Of a stretch of DNA of 47,676 nucleotides, positions 20,275 through 29,186 are shown piece after piece. Each line of letters begins with the position of its first letter. Position 1 is the stretch's first letter. Made by a program: the position numbers and the translations under genes. This DNA comes from Spirochaetales bacterium (GTDB lineage: Bacteria > Spirochaetota > Spirochaetia > Sphaerochaetales > Sphaerochaetaceae), in NCBI GenBank assembly GCA_012728215.1, contig JAAYFO010000051.1, positions 1 through 47,676 on the forward strand, read 5' to 3'. A model generated the notes under the pieces. It was given only the letters and a program-made list of their open reading frames with translations. It had not been told where the DNA came from and made no database searches.

Positions 20275-23200
20275 TTGTCAGTCTCCCACTCCTTTTCCCT
20301 TTGAAGCTTGATATCGGGAATCGCCACCCATTGCACATAGAAGGATGCCGTCTGTTCCCAAACCCAGCTTCCATCAGATAATACAACGCTGGCATTGTAT
20401 TTGCAATGCAAATTCCAATCTTTCATGTAATGAACCAGTTCGGCACTCATGCTGGAAAGATTGAAACTGGTGTTTTTTCTCCCCCCGTTAAAGAAATCAA
20501 ACGAGCGCCACAGGTCCTCCATCATCCAGGAGAATCTGAACTTGTCCTCATTGTCAAAATATCTGTAGAAACCATTATTCTGTGAAGAAACGGAAAAAGT
20601 CAGGTCCAGAAATTCGGCTATGGCGAATTTGAAGTCCAGCTTGGCCTTGAGGCTCGAAGCATACTTATTCAAAAAGTCATAGACTAAATCCAGATCAAGC
20701 GAGATTTCTGAACTGATTCTTCCTCGCCAGAAGGAAAACCTTAGCTTGGATACATTTACAACCGTCTCCAGATCTTTGACCTTCAGCATCCAGCTACCAT
20801 TGGTTTTCTCTTCACCCTGCACACCCAAGGCAATGAGATTCTTTCTGTACGAAAGCCTGAGATCAAGCGACTGAATCCTGAAATTTTCCTCAGCCTTGAG
20901 TTGATCTGAAAGACAAAGTCCATCTTTCCAGAAGAACCATGAAAAATCCTGCGAGAAGCCGAACGAATCCCAGCCGTTCTCAATCCTTGAGAAATCATAA
21001 TTCACTGCAGCAGATACGGAAATCAAAGAACGAGAAAAACTTAAGCTGGAAGAAAGAACAGTCGGAGCAAGCTTCAATCCATTCTTTTCGTCGAATTTCT
21101 GAGAAATCGAGGCCTTGATTCCCCAGTTGCTGAACGAGACGGCGGGAGTCAATGACTGTTGTGTCGGAGGAAGAGTCTGGGAAAGCGAAAGAGTGAAGGC
21201 ATCGATTGGAAGACTTAGCTTCAAGTTATGAAGGCTGACATTTGTCGAGTTCCATTCAAAATACTTGAACTGCTCCTCCGAAACGAAACTCATTATCTTC
21301 CAGTTAAGCGAATAAGTCAGCCCTAGCAAAGGAATTGCCATTTCCAGCTTGTCAACGACCTTTCCCGTCTCGACTGTCACGTTTTCCTTGTCCGAATGTT
21401 CAAAAGAAGGGTCAATTGCATTATTAAGACGGAAAAGGCGATTTCCAAGATTCGTTGAAATAACCAAAGAACCACTTGTGCTGTAATTCAGGTTCTTGCG
21501 ATTCAAAGCTCCATCAAAAAGCTTAAGCTCATTGAGAAAACTCTGATTCCAATCATAAGCAATCGAGAAATCATCTGAATAAGAAGAACTTCCACTCACT
21601 GTCTGGGGAAGGAACAAGCTCAGCCCCACTTCAGGCAACGTGGCAGACTCAGAATCTCCATCTTTTAGAGATTGCAGTTCCTCCAGCATCTTCTTTGCGA
21701 CATTGTCCGAATACCGGTCCCTTTGAGAAGCAGCCACATCATGACTGGCAGATATATCGACAAGCGTTCCTTTGACAGAAGTCGAGAATGAAGGAAGCGT
21801 TGCTGATTTGATCTGGAATTTCTCATTGACCGAATCCCATTCAAAATCAAGAAGCACCTTGAGCTGTTTGATCCTTGCTTCTGTAAGATAGTGACCTGCC
21901 CATTTGACAGGCATGCTTGCAGAAACATCAAGTTGCCATTGGAATGACGAGATATTCGAAGCTGTGGAAGGGAAAATCTGCTCACTGCCAAGAATTGAAT
22001 CCAAGGAGAACGAAGTGAGCCGGTTTCCATATGTCTTGTATGCAGTCCTATCACTATAGAACGGAATGCTGAATTCCAGCTTTATATCGTCAAGATTCAC
22101 TTTTCCAGATGTGATTTCGAAATACCTGATTCCCTTGGTGCTGTCAGCAAAATCCATCGCCACTCCGCCAAATGAATCAATTCCTATCTTCTTGGCAGCG
22201 AGATTGTTCACAGTCTTATAACCAAGAAACACTCCACCCTTCTGATAGACGTCCCCAAGGATGGCAAAATAGCTGCCTGAAGAACTTGCCCATTGCTCAA
22301 CACTTCCGTAATCCTTGTCCTTGGACTTGGGATTGTAGATGATTCCATCCGCAACCATTTCACCTGTGTCTCCAGACATAAGAAGGGCGGCAAAAGATGA
22401 TGAGGACTTAAGCTCCCCACGTGATATTGGAAATGTCCCATATATTTCTGTGGTGGTGTTCAAAAACATCCCCCGATCAGAGGCAAGTCCTATTGCCGGA
22501 TTGAATATCAATCTGGTTCCAGGATAGAAAAAAGCTGGAAACCAGAGAATCGGGACACGTCCCAGAAAAAGCACCGCATTGAAGATGAAAAGGTCTCCAC
22601 CACCAAGCAATGCGGTACGGGCAGAGCTGATACCCCAGTATGGATCGGATTTGCTTGTAGAAATCGTGCCGTTCTCAAATACTATCACATCCTCATCGCC
22701 GATATAGCGGACAGTGGAACCTGTGGCATGAAACTCTACAGTGTTGCCTTCATTGTTCTTTCTAAGCGAACTGATATCGCCACCTTGCAGATTGATATCA
22801 GAAGTATCCCAATTGTACGATACGATTTCCCCAAGCAGTTCCTGCCTGGAAGAATCCTCCGATGCGTCCTTGAAAACTGCATTTCCAATCGCAGTGAGGA
22901 TCCTGTTATCCATGTCCATCACTATCCGATCTGCGCCAAGGAGTTTTTTGCCCTTGTCATCATCAGTTGAAAAGGAAAGGCTCACGTTGCCTTCCAGGAC
23001 CATGAATCCGTCATTGACTGATATGCTGTCACATTTCTCGATTTTCAGCTGATAGCCTTTATTATCTGTCTCAGCATTTGAATCAGAAAGAAGTTCTCCT
23101 TCCAAGGATCCTTGGTACGCCAATGAAAAATAACTTTTCAAAGCATTTCGAAGTTCTTCCTCGTCTCCGTCTGAACCTATGGAATATGCAGCTGCCATAG

Positions 23201-23327
23201 TCTGCAACTGACTCAAATCTGCATTCTCAAATGAAGAGAGAAGAAGATTTGCGCATAGAAGCGGAACAAGAAAGCCCATTGCCATGAGAAGAATGAGAAT
23301 CAGTCTTTTTTCAAATTCTCTGATCAT
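20271..23327 (-). CDS. lptD: LptD/OstA-like outer-membrane protein
   Basis: A large exported protein of 1018 aa. A signal peptide or N-terminal helix (about 8-27, LILILLMAMGFLVPLLCAN) is followed by an OstA-type beta-jelly-roll (about 80-240) containing LEGNVSLSF and ADRIVMDM. The LptD-typical segment LGRVPILWFPAFFYPGTRL follows, then about 700 residues of amphipathic strands consistent with a beta barrel. Few cysteines are present, so the disulfide pairs of enterobacterial LptD seem absent. ATG 23325-23327 overlaps uvrA by 17 bases; a longer frame from 23444 lies within uvrA and lacks a signal peptide. The family inserts LPS; the glycolipid here is unknown. Confidence 0.82.
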   Translation of the reverse strand: MIREFEKRLILILLMAMGFLVPLLCANLLLSSFENADLSQLQTMAAAYSIGSDGDEEELRNALKSYFSLAYQGSLEGELLSDSNAETDNKGYQLKIEKCDSISVNDGFMVLEGNVSLSFSTDDDKGKKLLGADRIVMDMDNRILTAIGNAVFKDASEDSSRQELLGEIVSYNWDTSDINLQGGDISSLRKNNEGNTVEFHATGSTVRYIGDEDVIVFENGTISTSKSDPYWGISSARTALLGGGDLFIFNAVLFLGRVPILWFPAFFYPGTRLIFNPAIGLASDRGMFLNTTTEIYGTFPISRGELKSSSSFAALLMSGDTGEMVADGIIYNPKSKDKDYGSVEQWASSSGSYFAILGDVYQKGGVFLGYKTVNNLAAKKIGIDSFGGVAMDFADSTKGIRYFEITSGKVNLDDIKLEFSIPFYSDRTAYKTYGNRLTSFSLDSILGSEQIFPSTASNISSFQWQLDVSASMPVKWAGHYLTEARIKQLKVLLDFEWDSVNEKFQIKSATLPSFSTSVKGTLVDISASHDVAASQRDRYSDNVAKKMLEELQSLKDGDSESATLPEVGLSLFLPQTVSGSSSYSDDFSIAYDWNQSFLNELKLFDGALNRKNLNYSTSGSLVISTNLGNRLFRLNNAIDPSFEHSDKENVTVETGKVVDKLEMAIPLLGLTYSLNWKIMSFVSEEQFKYFEWNSTNVSLHNLKLSLPIDAFTLSLSQTLPPTQQSLTPAVSFSNWGIKASISQKFDEKNGLKLAPTVLSSSLSFSRSLISVSAAVNYDFSRIENGWDSFGFSQDFSWFFWKDGLCLSDQLKAEENFRIQSLDLRLSYRKNLIALGVQGEEKTNGSWMLKVKDLETVVNVSKLRFSFWRGRISSEISLDLDLVYDFLNKYASSLKAKLDFKFAIAEFLDLTFSVSSQNNGFYRYFDNEDKFRFSWMMEDLWRSFDFFNGGRKNTSFNLSSMSAELVHYMKDWNLHCKYNASVVLSDGSWVWEQTASFYVQWVAIPDIKLQREKEWETDN

Positions 23328-26151
23328 CAAGCATCTTTCTGAGGTAGTGACCGGTATACGATGAATCACAGGAGGCAATATCCTCCGGTGTCCCGGTACA
23401 CACAATCTTTCCTCCCTCGTTTCCTCCTTCCGGTCCAAGGTCAATGACGTAGTCTGCCATTTTTATGACATCAAGGTTATGTTCTATTAGAATAACAGTA
23501 TTTCCATTATCAGCAAAGCGATTAAGCACTTCCATCAGCTTCTTGACATCTGCGAAATGCAGACCAGTAGTCGGCTCATCCAGAATGTAAAGAGTCTTTC
23601 CTGTGCTTATCTTGGATAATTCCAACGAAAGCTTCACCCTCTGAGCTTCTCCGCCGGAAAGTGTAAGCGCACTCTGTCCAAGACGGATGTAATCCAACCC
23701 GACCATGTTGAGCATTCCAAGCTTCTTCTTCAATGAAGGAATCGCCGAAAAGAATTCGTATGCCTCGGCGACAGACATCTGAAGCACATCATAGATGCTC
23801 TTTCCCTTGTATTTGACGGAAAGGGTCTCCTGATTGTAGCGTCTTCCATTGCAGACATCGCATTTGACATAGACATCAGAGAGAAACTGCATCTCAATCT
23901 TCTTTGTGCCATCGCCTTTGCAGGATTCGCATCGCCCTCCAGGAACGTTGAATGAGAATCTTCCTGATGAATAGCCTCTTGCCTTGCTTTCCGGAAGCGA
24001 GGCAAAAAGATCCCTTATTACGTTAAAGAATCCCACATATGTCGCAGGATTGCTTCTCGGAGTTCTTCCTATTGGGCTTTGGTCAATGCTTATCACCTTG
24101 TCAATGTTTTCGAGGCCTTCAATTGAACAATACCCATCCAGAACTTCCCTCTGGCGGTTGAAATGTCGTTTCAAGGCAGGAACAAGCACCTGATTAAGCA
24201 AAGTGCTCTTTCCACTTCCAGATACTCCTGATATGACGATCATCTTTCCTAAAGGGAAATCAACATCAACACCATCAAGGTTGTTCTTCCTTACACCCTT
24301 TATTCTAAGAAAGGCTCCATTACCCGGTCTTCTTAGAAGCGGCAGCAAAATCTGAAGCTTGCCACTGAGATACTGCCCGGTTATGCTCTCCGGATGCATT
24401 GCGACTTCTTCCGGAGTTCCTTCAGCGATGATCTCACCACCCTTTTCTCCTGCACCAGGTCCCATGTCAACGACATAATCTGCCTGGCGGATAGTATCTT
24501 CATCATGTTCCACGACGATGACGGTATTGCCAAGATCCCTCAGATTCTTCAATGTATCAATGAGCTTCTGATTATCACGCTGATGGAGGCCTATCGAAGG
24601 CTCATCCAATACATACAGGACACCCGAAAGAGAAGACCCAAGCTGAGATGCAAGCCTGATTCTCTGCGCTTCTCCACCAGAGAGAGTTGCCGAGCTTCTA
24701 GACAGAGTCAGATAATCCAGACCTACGTTCCTTAGAAACACCAACCTGGACAGAATCTCCTTGCAAATCTGACGGGCAATCGTCTCTTCGTTTGGAGAAA
24801 GCTTCATCTGATTGAAGAACGTCATGGAATCCTTGACGCTAAGATCCGTCAGATCCATGATGTTCCTATCACATACAGTGACAGCAAGAGATTCGGGATT
24901 GAGTCTTCGTCCATGGCAGTTCTCGCAGGTCGAGGAGCTTTGATACTGTGCCAAAGCTGACCTTATTGCCATAGAGCTGGTTTCTGCCATCCTTCGCTTC
25001 AGATCGTTCACTACACCAGCCCACTTTCTCATTCCGTTATAGCTGAATCCATCCTTCTGATTCACATGGACGCTGATCATTTCATCAAAACCGTAGAGAA
25101 TCACATTCATGATATCAGGAGAAAGATCACAGAAAGGAGTGTCCAATGAGAAACCAAGCTTGTCAGCCAGGGCCTCAAACGAAGCTCGAGAGAAATATGC
25201 TTCAGGATTCATCGACTTGATTGCTCCCTGATTGAAGCTCAGACGGCAATCAGGAATTATCTTGGCAGGATCAAACTCAATCTTGAACCCAAGCCCGTTG
25301 CATTCCTTGCAAGCGCCAAAAGGGCTGTTGAAGCTGAAAAGCCTCGGCTGAAGCTCACCAATGCTGATTCCGCACTCAGGACAACTGTTCTTTTCAGAAA
25401 AAACCACGTATTCAGGTTCGCCATCCCCTTCGGGCAAAAATCCGACCTCAACCAGTCCACCAGACATTTCAGCGGCCGTCTCCAGTGAATCGACAAGTCT
25501 CTGCCGGTTTTCCACTCGCAATATCAACCGGTCAGTGACTATGCCGATCGAATGCTTGACTTTCTTGTCCAGTACAATTGGATTATCATCGAGAACAACA
25601 ATTCTGCCATCTATTTTGGCTCTTGAGAAACCAGATTTTTTGGCATCGGACAATGTCTTCTTGTATTCACCCTTCTTTCCAATCGCCACCGGGGAAATAA
25701 TCAAAAGCCTGGACATATCAGGATGATCGAATATCCTGTCTGTTATCTGGTCTATGCTCATCTCTGCGATTTCACGTCCGCAATTTGGACAATGAGGATG
25801 TCCGATCCGGGCAAAAAGCAGGCGATAATAGTCCAGGATCTCAGTGATTGTACCGACTGTTGAACGAGGGTTCTTGTTCACTGACTTCTGTTCGATTGAG
25901 ATTGCCGGACTCAGACCTTCAATGGAATCTACATCAGGCTTATCCATCCTGCCAAGAAACTGCCGTGCATAGGCAGACAGCGATTCCATGTACCGTCGCT
26001 GACCTTCCGCAAATATTGTGTCAAATGCAAGGGAACTCTTTCCACTGCCGCTAAGCCCTGAAATGACAATCAGCTTGTCCTTTTTTAGCACAAGCGATAC
26101 ATTCTTCAGATTATGCTCCCTGGCACCTTTGATTACGAGTTTATTGTTCAT
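23311..26151 (-). CDS. uvrA: Excinuclease ABC subunit A
   Basis: DNA-damage recognition ATPase of nucleotide excision repair, 946 aa. Two ABC modules each have a Walker A (GLSGSGKSSLAFDT near residue 33; GVSGSGKSTLLNQ near 640) and a signature (LSGGEAQRIRLA; LSGGEAQRVKLS). Zinc modules include CPNCGRE, CPECG/CKECNGLG and CESCKGDG/CDVCNGRR. Both DEPSIGLH and DEPTTGLH are intact. It starts six bases after ispG and overlaps lptD. The ribosome site is weak, so coupling to ispG translation is likely. Confidence 0.97.
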   Translation of the reverse strand: MNNKLVIKGAREHNLKNVSLVLKKDKLIVISGLSGSGKSSLAFDTIFAEGQRRYMESLSAYARQFLGRMDKPDVDSIEGLSPAISIEQKSVNKNPRSTVGTITEILDYYRLLFARIGHPHCPNCGREIAEMSIDQITDRIFDHPDMSRLLIISPVAIGKKGEYKKTLSDAKKSGFSRAKIDGRIVVLDDNPIVLDKKVKHSIGIVTDRLILRVENRQRLVDSLETAAEMSGGLVEVGFLPEGDGEPEYVVFSEKNSCPECGISIGELQPRLFSFNSPFGACKECNGLGFKIEFDPAKIIPDCRLSFNQGAIKSMNPEAYFSRASFEALADKLGFSLDTPFCDLSPDIMNVILYGFDEMISVHVNQKDGFSYNGMRKWAGVVNDLKRRMAETSSMAIRSALAQYQSSSTCENCHGRRLNPESLAVTVCDRNIMDLTDLSVKDSMTFFNQMKLSPNEETIARQICKEILSRLVFLRNVGLDYLTLSRSSATLSGGEAQRIRLASQLGSSLSGVLYVLDEPSIGLHQRDNQKLIDTLKNLRDLGNTVIVVEHDEDTIRQADYVVDMGPGAGEKGGEIIAEGTPEEVAMHPESITGQYLSGKLQILLPLLRRPGNGAFLRIKGVRKNNLDGVDVDFPLGKMIVISGVSGSGKSTLLNQVLVPALKRHFNRQREVLDGYCSIEGLENIDKVISIDQSPIGRTPRSNPATYVGFFNVIRDLFASLPESKARGYSSGRFSFNVPGGRCESCKGDGTKKIEMQFLSDVYVKCDVCNGRRYNQETLSVKYKGKSIYDVLQMSVAEAYEFFSAIPSLKKKLGMLNMVGLDYIRLGQSALTLSGGEAQRVKLSLELSKISTGKTLYILDEPTTGLHFADVKKLMEVLNRFADNGNTVILIEHNLDVIKMADYVIDLGPEGGNEGGKIVCTGTPEDIASCDSSYTGHYLRKMLDDQRI

Positions 26152-26157
26152 GATGTC

Positions 26158-27192
26158 TTAAAGTTCCTCGAACGCTTTCCAAAAAGCATCCAGAGCTTGT
26201 TCCTTGCTTACCTTGCAAAACAGTTTTCCTTTCTTGTAAAGAAAAATCGAGTTTCCAAGACCAGTGACAGCAAGATCAGCATTTGCAGCTTCTCCGGGAC
26301 CATTGACCTGGCATCCCATGAAGGCAACGCAGACTGTCTTTCTGGATTGCATGAGCTTGGGTTCGACCGCTGAAAGGAATGATTCCGAGTCAAACATGTA
26401 TCTTCCACATCTGGGGCAGGCAACAATCCGCACACCCTGCTTCCTCAGACCCAATGTACGAAGCAGTTCCACTGCCGCATAGACTTCGCTTGTCATCGGA
26501 CCATTTATCGAATAACGTATAGTGGCACCGATTCCAGAAGAAAGGAGTCTTCCAAGAGTCCATGTGCCTCTTACAGCCGAACTTATCACACTGCCGGCTT
26601 CCGTCACCCCAAGATGCTGGGGATAGGTAGAGCGGGCTGCGAATTCCTTGGCCGCAAGGAAGGTTTCCTCCGGGTCCGAAGACTTGAGGGAAACCACCGT
26701 ATTGAAGAAATTCTCCTTCTCAAACCAGTCGATATATTCCAGTGCAGTCTCCACCATAAGCTCATGGGGCCTTAGATTCGAATCGTTTCGTGGAAGACTT
26801 CCACTATTGAGTCCTATGCGAATGCATTTACCCATATCACGGGCCTTCTTCACGACTTCCAAGGTCTTCCATTTGGCACCGATATTCCCCGGGTTTATCC
26901 TTATCTTCTGAAATCCCAGATCCATGGCAAGCATTGCCATCCTGTAGTCAAAATGAATATCTGCAACAAGGGGCATGGGAGAACGTGCAGATATCTCACG
27001 ATATCCATCACTGTCACCTTCATCGCAGAAGGTGAACCTGAATATATCGCAGCCAATGGCATTGAGCTCACACAACTGAGAAACGACACTGTCAATATCC
27101 TTGCCAATCGGCCTGTCATACATCGACTGCACAGCAATGGCCTGACCTTTTCCTATTGACACGTTTCCGATGGAAGCTACAGTTGTGTTCAT
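26158..27192 (-). CDS. ispG: 4-hydroxy-3-methylbut-2-en-1-yl diphosphate synthase IspG
   Basis: Iron-sulfur enzyme of the MEP isoprenoid pathway, converting MEcPP to HMBPP. The compact bacterial form, 344 aa: an N-terminal TIM barrel (VQSMYDRP, ADIHFDYRMA, RINPGNIG) and a C-terminal reductase-like domain. That domain carries the cluster ligands Cys259, Cys262, Cys294 and Glu301 (CPRCGR and GCQVNGPGE). AAGGAG eight bases upstream marks the ATG, which overlaps the nucleoside hydrolase stop (ATGA). It shows the organism makes isoprenoids by the MEP route. Confidence 0.96.
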   Translation of the reverse strand: MNTTVASIGNVSIGKGQAIAVQSMYDRPIGKDIDSVVSQLCELNAIGCDIFRFTFCDEGDSDGYREISARSPMPLVADIHFDYRMAMLAMDLGFQKIRINPGNIGAKWKTLEVVKKARDMGKCIRIGLNSGSLPRNDSNLRPHELMVETALEYIDWFEKENFFNTVVSLKSSDPEETFLAAKEFAARSTYPQHLGVTEAGSVISSAVRGTWTLGRLLSSGIGATIRYSINGPMTSEVYAAVELLRTLGLRKQGVRIVACPRCGRYMFDSESFLSAVEPKLMQSRKTVCVAFMGCQVNGPGEAANADLAVTGLGNSIFLYKKGKLFCKVSKEQALDAFWKAFEEL

Positions 27193-28115
27193 CCGATTCG
27201 CTCCTTGAGCTGCTGGAAGCTATTGCAAAGAACATCCCAGAATCGTTTTGTATTGACGTTTCTTGCAAAATGAACATTGAAATCTGTCAAAGACCTGCCA
27301 AGGCATGTCCTTCCATAGGCCAAATCACCCTTGGTCTCCACATCGATTTCTTCATTGGTGAACTCGAACATTTGAGGATCAATCAGATAAGCTATGCAGC
27401 AGGGATCATGCATGGCAGGATAGTCATGAATATATCTACGGCAACTTTCAATATAGTATGTCATGCTTGCCTTGAACAATTCAATCGCCTTTCCTCCGAC
27501 AGAATAAAGCCGTTGCTGTATTTCGGGGTTCAAAACGACGTTCAAGGTGCAATCAAGAGGCATGAGATATATGTCAGCACCACTATGGAAGACAATCTGA
27601 GCCGCTTCCGGATCGGCATAAATATTGAACTCAGCGGAAGAAGTGACATTCCCCAAAGTCGAGCTTCCACCCATGAGCACAATGCGCTTCAGATTGCGGG
27701 CAAGTGCCGGTTCTGCCTTCAATGCTATGGCCAGATCGGTATAAGGTCCGACCGAAACAAAGCTTATCTCGCCTGGATTGCGCATAACGGTATCAATGAT
27801 GAATTCTATGAAGTTCCCATCCTGCACCTGCTTGACTCTTGGGCCAAAGACAGGCCCCTCAAATCCATTCTGACCATGAATGGAACCGGCTGTCACCTGA
27901 GAACGTAGGAGAGGACCATTTGAACCGGCATATACTGGTGCATCCAACTTCAGGGCATCAGTCAGATTCAATGTGTTTTCAAGTGAATTCTTCAAAACAG
28001 TATTGCCAGCAGTGGCAATTATCCCTTCGATCTTTATGAGCGAACAGCCTGCCGCCATATCGATGGCCACTGCATCATCATGGCCAGTATCAACATCAAG
28101 AATTATCCTTTCCAT
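27189..28115 (-). CDS. Ribonucleoside hydrolase (inosine-uridine preferring family)
   Basis: Hydrolyses the N-glycosidic bond of nucleosides to free base and ribose. The 308-aa protein has the calcium/ribose-binding N-terminus LDVDTGHDDAVA (Asp7, Asp9, Asp13, Asp14), VYAGSNGPL, GPYTDLAIAL, MGGSS followed by AEFNIYADPEAA, and MHDPCCIAYLI. GAGG six bases before ATG 28113-28115 sets the start. Purine or pyrimidine preference cannot be read. It directly follows the nucleoside-type transporter operon after a terminator, so imported nucleosides are the likely substrate. It heads the long operon to corC. Confidence 0.92.
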   Translation of the reverse strand: MERIILDVDTGHDDAVAIDMAAGCSLIKIEGIIATAGNTVLKNSLENTLNLTDALKLDAPVYAGSNGPLLRSQVTAGSIHGQNGFEGPVFGPRVKQVQDGNFIEFIIDTVMRNPGEISFVSVGPYTDLAIALKAEPALARNLKRIVLMGGSSTLGNVTSSAEFNIYADPEAAQIVFHSGADIYLMPLDCTLNVVLNPEIQQRLYSVGGKAIELFKASMTYYIESCRRYIHDYPAMHDPCCIAYLIDPQMFEFTNEEIDVETKGDLAYGRTCLGRSLTDFNVHFARNVNTKRFWDVLCNSFQQLKERIG

Positions 28116-28139
28116 CACTTTCCTCACCGTTAAACAATA

Positions 28140-28169
28140 ACTTTAAATGGGAAAAAATACAACTGTGAA
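28140..28169 (-). promoter_or_regulatory. Possible promoter of the nucleoside hydrolase operon
   Basis: TTCACA (28164-28169), an 18-base spacer and TAAAGT (28140-28145) on the minus strand. The -10 box is a weak match. TATGACATAA at 28180-28189, just upstream, resembles the word repeated at 6.3-6.6 kb. Confidence 0.35.
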
Positions 28170-28193
28170 CACTTTTGACTATGACATAATAAA

Positions 28194-28226
28194 AAAGGAC
28201 CTGCAGCAAAATACTGAAGATCCTTT
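28194..28226 (-). terminator. Terminator of the first transporter operon
   Basis: A 13-bp minus-strand stem, AAAGGATCTTCAG with CTGCAGGTCCTTT (one mismatch, one G-T), with a 7-base loop and a TTTATTA tail, about 20 bases past the permease stop. Confidence 0.85.
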
Positions 28227-28244
28227 CTTCCAGTACAGTCTTCG

Positions 28245-29186
28245 TCACCTCAGACCCTTGTCATAAGGTATACCTTCAGACTTTGGAGCACGTGAATGAC
28301 GTGATGTAAAAGCCAGGACCACCAGCGAAATGATATAAGGCATCATGTTGTAGACTGAACCAGGAATATTCAGGCTCTGAAGCGCTGGGAATCCAAAATA
28401 CACATTGCTCAAAGCCCTGAAAGCTCCGAAAAGCAAAGCACTCATTGCAATTCTGATAGGCTTCCATTGTCCGAAGATCATGACGGCAAGGGCCAAGAAT
28501 CCAAAGCCCGCAACGCCATTTTCGAACTTCCACTCACTCACACCGGCAAGAAGGTAGCAAATTCCGCCAAGTCCTCCAAGGACTCCTGAAATGAGAACGC
28601 CACTCCAACGCATCTTGAAAACATTGATTCCAACGGAGTCTGCAGCCTGAGGATTTTCACCACATGCAACCAGACGAAGCCCGAATCTCGTCTTGTAGAG
28701 AATCAGATAGGCGACTATCACAGCAATGACGGCAATGAGCATGAACCAGTTGAATTCAAAAGTGCCGATGTTGACAATGAAGTTCTTCTTCGGCTCGATA
28801 TACTGAATCGTTGAAGAAACGTCATCTGGATTGGCGGCAGTGTTGATGGCCTTGACAATCACTGTTGCACCGGCAGTACCGAGCATGTTCAATGCAGTTC
28901 CGACAATAGTCTGATCAGCACGGAAGTTTATGCACGCCACAGCAAGAAGTGAAGAATACAAAGCGCCAAGAGCGATTGCGCAGAGAATCACCACAAGAAT
29001 CAGCAGAAATGCTGGAGTATTGGGACTCAGATACCGCATTGCAAGTGCTCCACCAAGCCCTCCCATGACCATTATGCCTTCCAAGCCAAGGTTGATCACA
29101 CCACTATGTTCTGAAAAACATCCGCCAAGAGCAACCAATGTAAGGACTGATGAAAAAATCAATGTATATTGTAACAGCAGCAGCAT
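28245..29186 (-). CDS. BMP-type nucleoside ABC transporter permease (second permease, system 1)
   Basis: A 313-aa integral membrane protein of the BPD_transp_2 (RbsC-like) class, with about eight to ten helices. GCFSEHSGVINLGLEGIMVMGG near residues 22-43 and INFRADQTIVGTALN are typical of the second permease (YufQ/NupQ type) of nucleoside importers. GLRLVACGENPQAADSVGIN is the cytoplasmic coupling loop. The start overlaps the partner permease gene by one base. Distal gene of system 1, followed by a terminator. The nucleoside substrate is inferred from the family and the adjoining hydrolase. Confidence 0.88.
   Translation of the reverse strand: MLLLLQYTLIFSSVLTLVALGGCFSEHSGVINLGLEGIMVMGGLGGALAMRYLSPNTPAFLLILVVILCAIALGALYSSLLAVACINFRADQTIVGTALNMLGTAGATVIVKAINTAANPDDVSSTIQYIEPKKNFIVNIGTFEFNWFMLIAVIAVIVAYLILYKTRFGLRLVACGENPQAADSVGINVFKMRWSGVLISGVLGGLGGICYLLAGVSEWKFENGVAGFGFLALAVMIFGQWKPIRIAMSALLFGAFRALSNVYFGFPALQSLNIPGSVYNMMPYIISLVVLAFTSRHSRAPKSEGIPYDKGLR

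Noticed and set aside
27156-27908. A 250-codon plus-strand open frame opposite the nucleoside hydrolase
   Set aside because: Antisense to a gene with clear catalytic motifs; the translation shows no recognisable fold, signal or repeat.
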